Part shown: in pieces, positions 5,442 to 6,240 of the stretch
Numbering within the stretch: the first letter of the stretch is position 1
Layout of the letters: each line of letters starts with the position of its first letter
Assembly: GCA_028686565.1 (NCBI GenBank)
Contig: JAQUBU010000139.1
Span: 1-6,240 of the forward strand
Direction: 5' to 3'
Length of the DNA: 6,240 nt
Source of the DNA: Syntrophomonadaceae bacterium
GTDB taxonomy: Bacteria > Bacillota > Syntrophomonadia > Syntrophomonadales > Syntrophomonadaceae
Notes under the pieces: generated by a model
The model's database searches: none
What the model saw: only the letters and a program-made list of their open reading frames with translations
Told to the model about the DNA's origin: nothing
Translations under genes and position numbers: made by a program

Positions 5442-6240
5442 TTATCGCTTAAGGTTGACCAGTTCCTGAATCATTTCATCGGAAGTGGTTATTATACGGG
5501 AGTTAGCTTGAAAACCCCGCTGGGTTACTATCATATCGGTAAATTCTTCCGATAGATCAACATTGGACATCTCCAGACTGCTGGGAATAATCGAACCCAG
5601 CCCGGAAATCGTCGGTGCATTTATATCGGCTGTCCCGGAGTTGGCTGATTCCTGGAACAAAGTGCCTCCCACTTGAATCATACCCGCCGGATTTTCAAAA
5701 TTGGCCAGAGCCACCCGGGCCAGACTTCTGGTTTCACCATTATCATAAGCACCTCTTATAACACCGTCAATTCCTACAGTATAACCAGTCATGACTCCGG
5801 CAGCATAACCGTCCTGGTAGGAGGGTTTGCCATCAGAATCTTTATTAAACTGAGTCAGAGCCGAAAAGTCAATAGTGTAGGTTAAGGTATTGGTCCCCGC
5901 AGGAGTTCCAATCCCATCAGTAATGGGAAGATTCCCAAGGGTCAATTCAAATGGCTCGTCTCCCGTCATATTCCCCAGGGTATCAAACTGTATGTTATAT
6001 AGGCGCCGAATTTGCTGGTCACCCATTTGGAGGTCGCTATTAGGGCCGCCAAGGCTCATATCTATAGCGGCGTAGCCGTTGGGTACCGTTGAACTGTAGC
6101 CCGGAGCTTCTTCGAAACGGGGGTCCAGGGATACGTCACAGCCCCAGTTGGAAACCGTGGGTGGTCCCAGTTCAATTCCGTATTTAAAGAAGCGAAAATA
6201 TACTGGATACTTGTTGCCCTGAGTATCATAGACATCCTGG
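5442..6240 (-). CDS. flgE: Flagellar hook protein FlgE (C-terminal 265 residues; 5' end outside the window)
   Basis: FlgE is exported through the flagellar gate and polymerises into the hook. The frame is open from 6240 to the TAA at 5442; an internal ATG at 6059 is not a start, since coding continues upstream with family sequence. Visible parts are a D2-type segment VYDTQGNKYPVYFRFFKYG near the window edge, RLYNIQFDTLGNM about 70 residues later, and GYTVGIDGVIRGAYDNGE. ARVALANFENPAGMIQVGG and the C-terminal D0 helix with SNVDLSEEFTDMIVTQRGFQ and QANSRIITTSDEMIQELVNLKR complete it. The last two are the strongest hook-protein signatures. Between the first two lies an insertion-like Gly/Pro/Ser-rich stretch containing the only cysteine seen (codon 6138-6140). 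FlgG and FlgF share the D0 ends, but the large middle domain and the flbD neighbour favour FlgE. Confidence 0.93.
   Translation of the reverse strand, partial: QDVYDTQGNKYPVYFRFFKYGIELGPPTVSNWGCDVSLDPRFEEAPGYSSTVPNGYAAIDMSLGGPNSDLQMGDQQIRRLYNIQFDTLGNMTGDEPFELTLGNLPITDGIGTPAGTNTLTYTIDFSALTQFNKDSDGKPSYQDGYAAGVMTGYTVGIDGVIRGAYDNGETRSLARVALANFENPAGMIQVGGTLFQESANSGTADINAPTISGLGSIIPSSLEMSNVDLSEEFTDMIVTQRGFQANSRIITTSDEMIQELVNLKR

Noticed and set aside
5442..6059. Complete 205-residue protein starting at ATG 6059
   Set aside because: Coding continues upstream in the same frame with hook-protein sequence (VYDTQGNKYPVYFRFF), no Shine-Dalgarno precedes 6059, and the ATG falls in the middle of FlgE.
1..6240. 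A previously undescribed system hidden in the window
   Set aside because: All ten genes are recognisable members of the standard Firmicute flagellar operon in the standard order, with gaps of 55 bases or less. No space or sequence supports an extra gene, mobile element, CRISPR array or RNA gene.

Overview
The window is a stretch of one flagellar/chemotaxis operon. Every gene lies on the minus strand, so transcription runs from position 6240 down to 1. In transcription order the genes are flgE (3' part only), flbD/swrD, fliL, fliM, fliY, cheY, fliO (fliZ), fliP, fliQ and fliR (5' part only). The gene order matches the fla/che operon of Bacillus subtilis and relatives (flgE-swrD-fliL-fliM-fliY-cheY-fliZ-fliP-fliQ-fliR). 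The C-ring protein is a FliY (CheC-type phosphatase fused to a FliN domain) rather than a short FliN. Together with moderate-to-low GC, strong AGGAGG ribosome binding sites and TTG/GTG starts, this points to a Firmicute, probably a clostridial lineage. The species cannot be fixed from the sequence alone.

Layout. 5442-6240 encodes the C-terminal 265 residues of the hook protein FlgE. A 55-bp gap (5387-5441) holds a strong GC-rich hairpin without a U-tract. 5192-5386 is flbD/swrD and 4693-5172 is the stator/switch-associated membrane protein FliL. The fliL-fliM junction (4667-4693) holds a perfect 9-bp inverted repeat that places the fliM Shine-Dalgarno in a loop and the start codon in a stem. 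3676-4668 is fliM and 2505-3683 is fliY; together they encode the C-ring. 2123-2485 is the response regulator cheY. 1476-2099 (fliO), 707-1489 (fliP), 415-687 (fliQ) and 1-397 (fliR) encode the flagellar type III export gate and its assembly factor.

How they work together. FliP, FliQ and FliR form the export gate, with FliO helping FliP assemble. The gate exports hook (FlgE) and other axial subunits. FliM and FliY form the switch, which phosphorylated CheY binds; the CheC-type sites of FliY dephosphorylate CheY. FliL and FlbD/SwrD tune stator function and motor power. Neighbouring genes are separated by 55 bp or less or overlap, so there is no non-coding stretch long enough to hold another gene. 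No mobile element, tRNA, CRISPR array or foreign gene was seen, and there is no sign of an undescribed system. The most interesting signals are the two RNA hairpins at gene junctions and an apparent insertion with a lone cysteine in FlgE.
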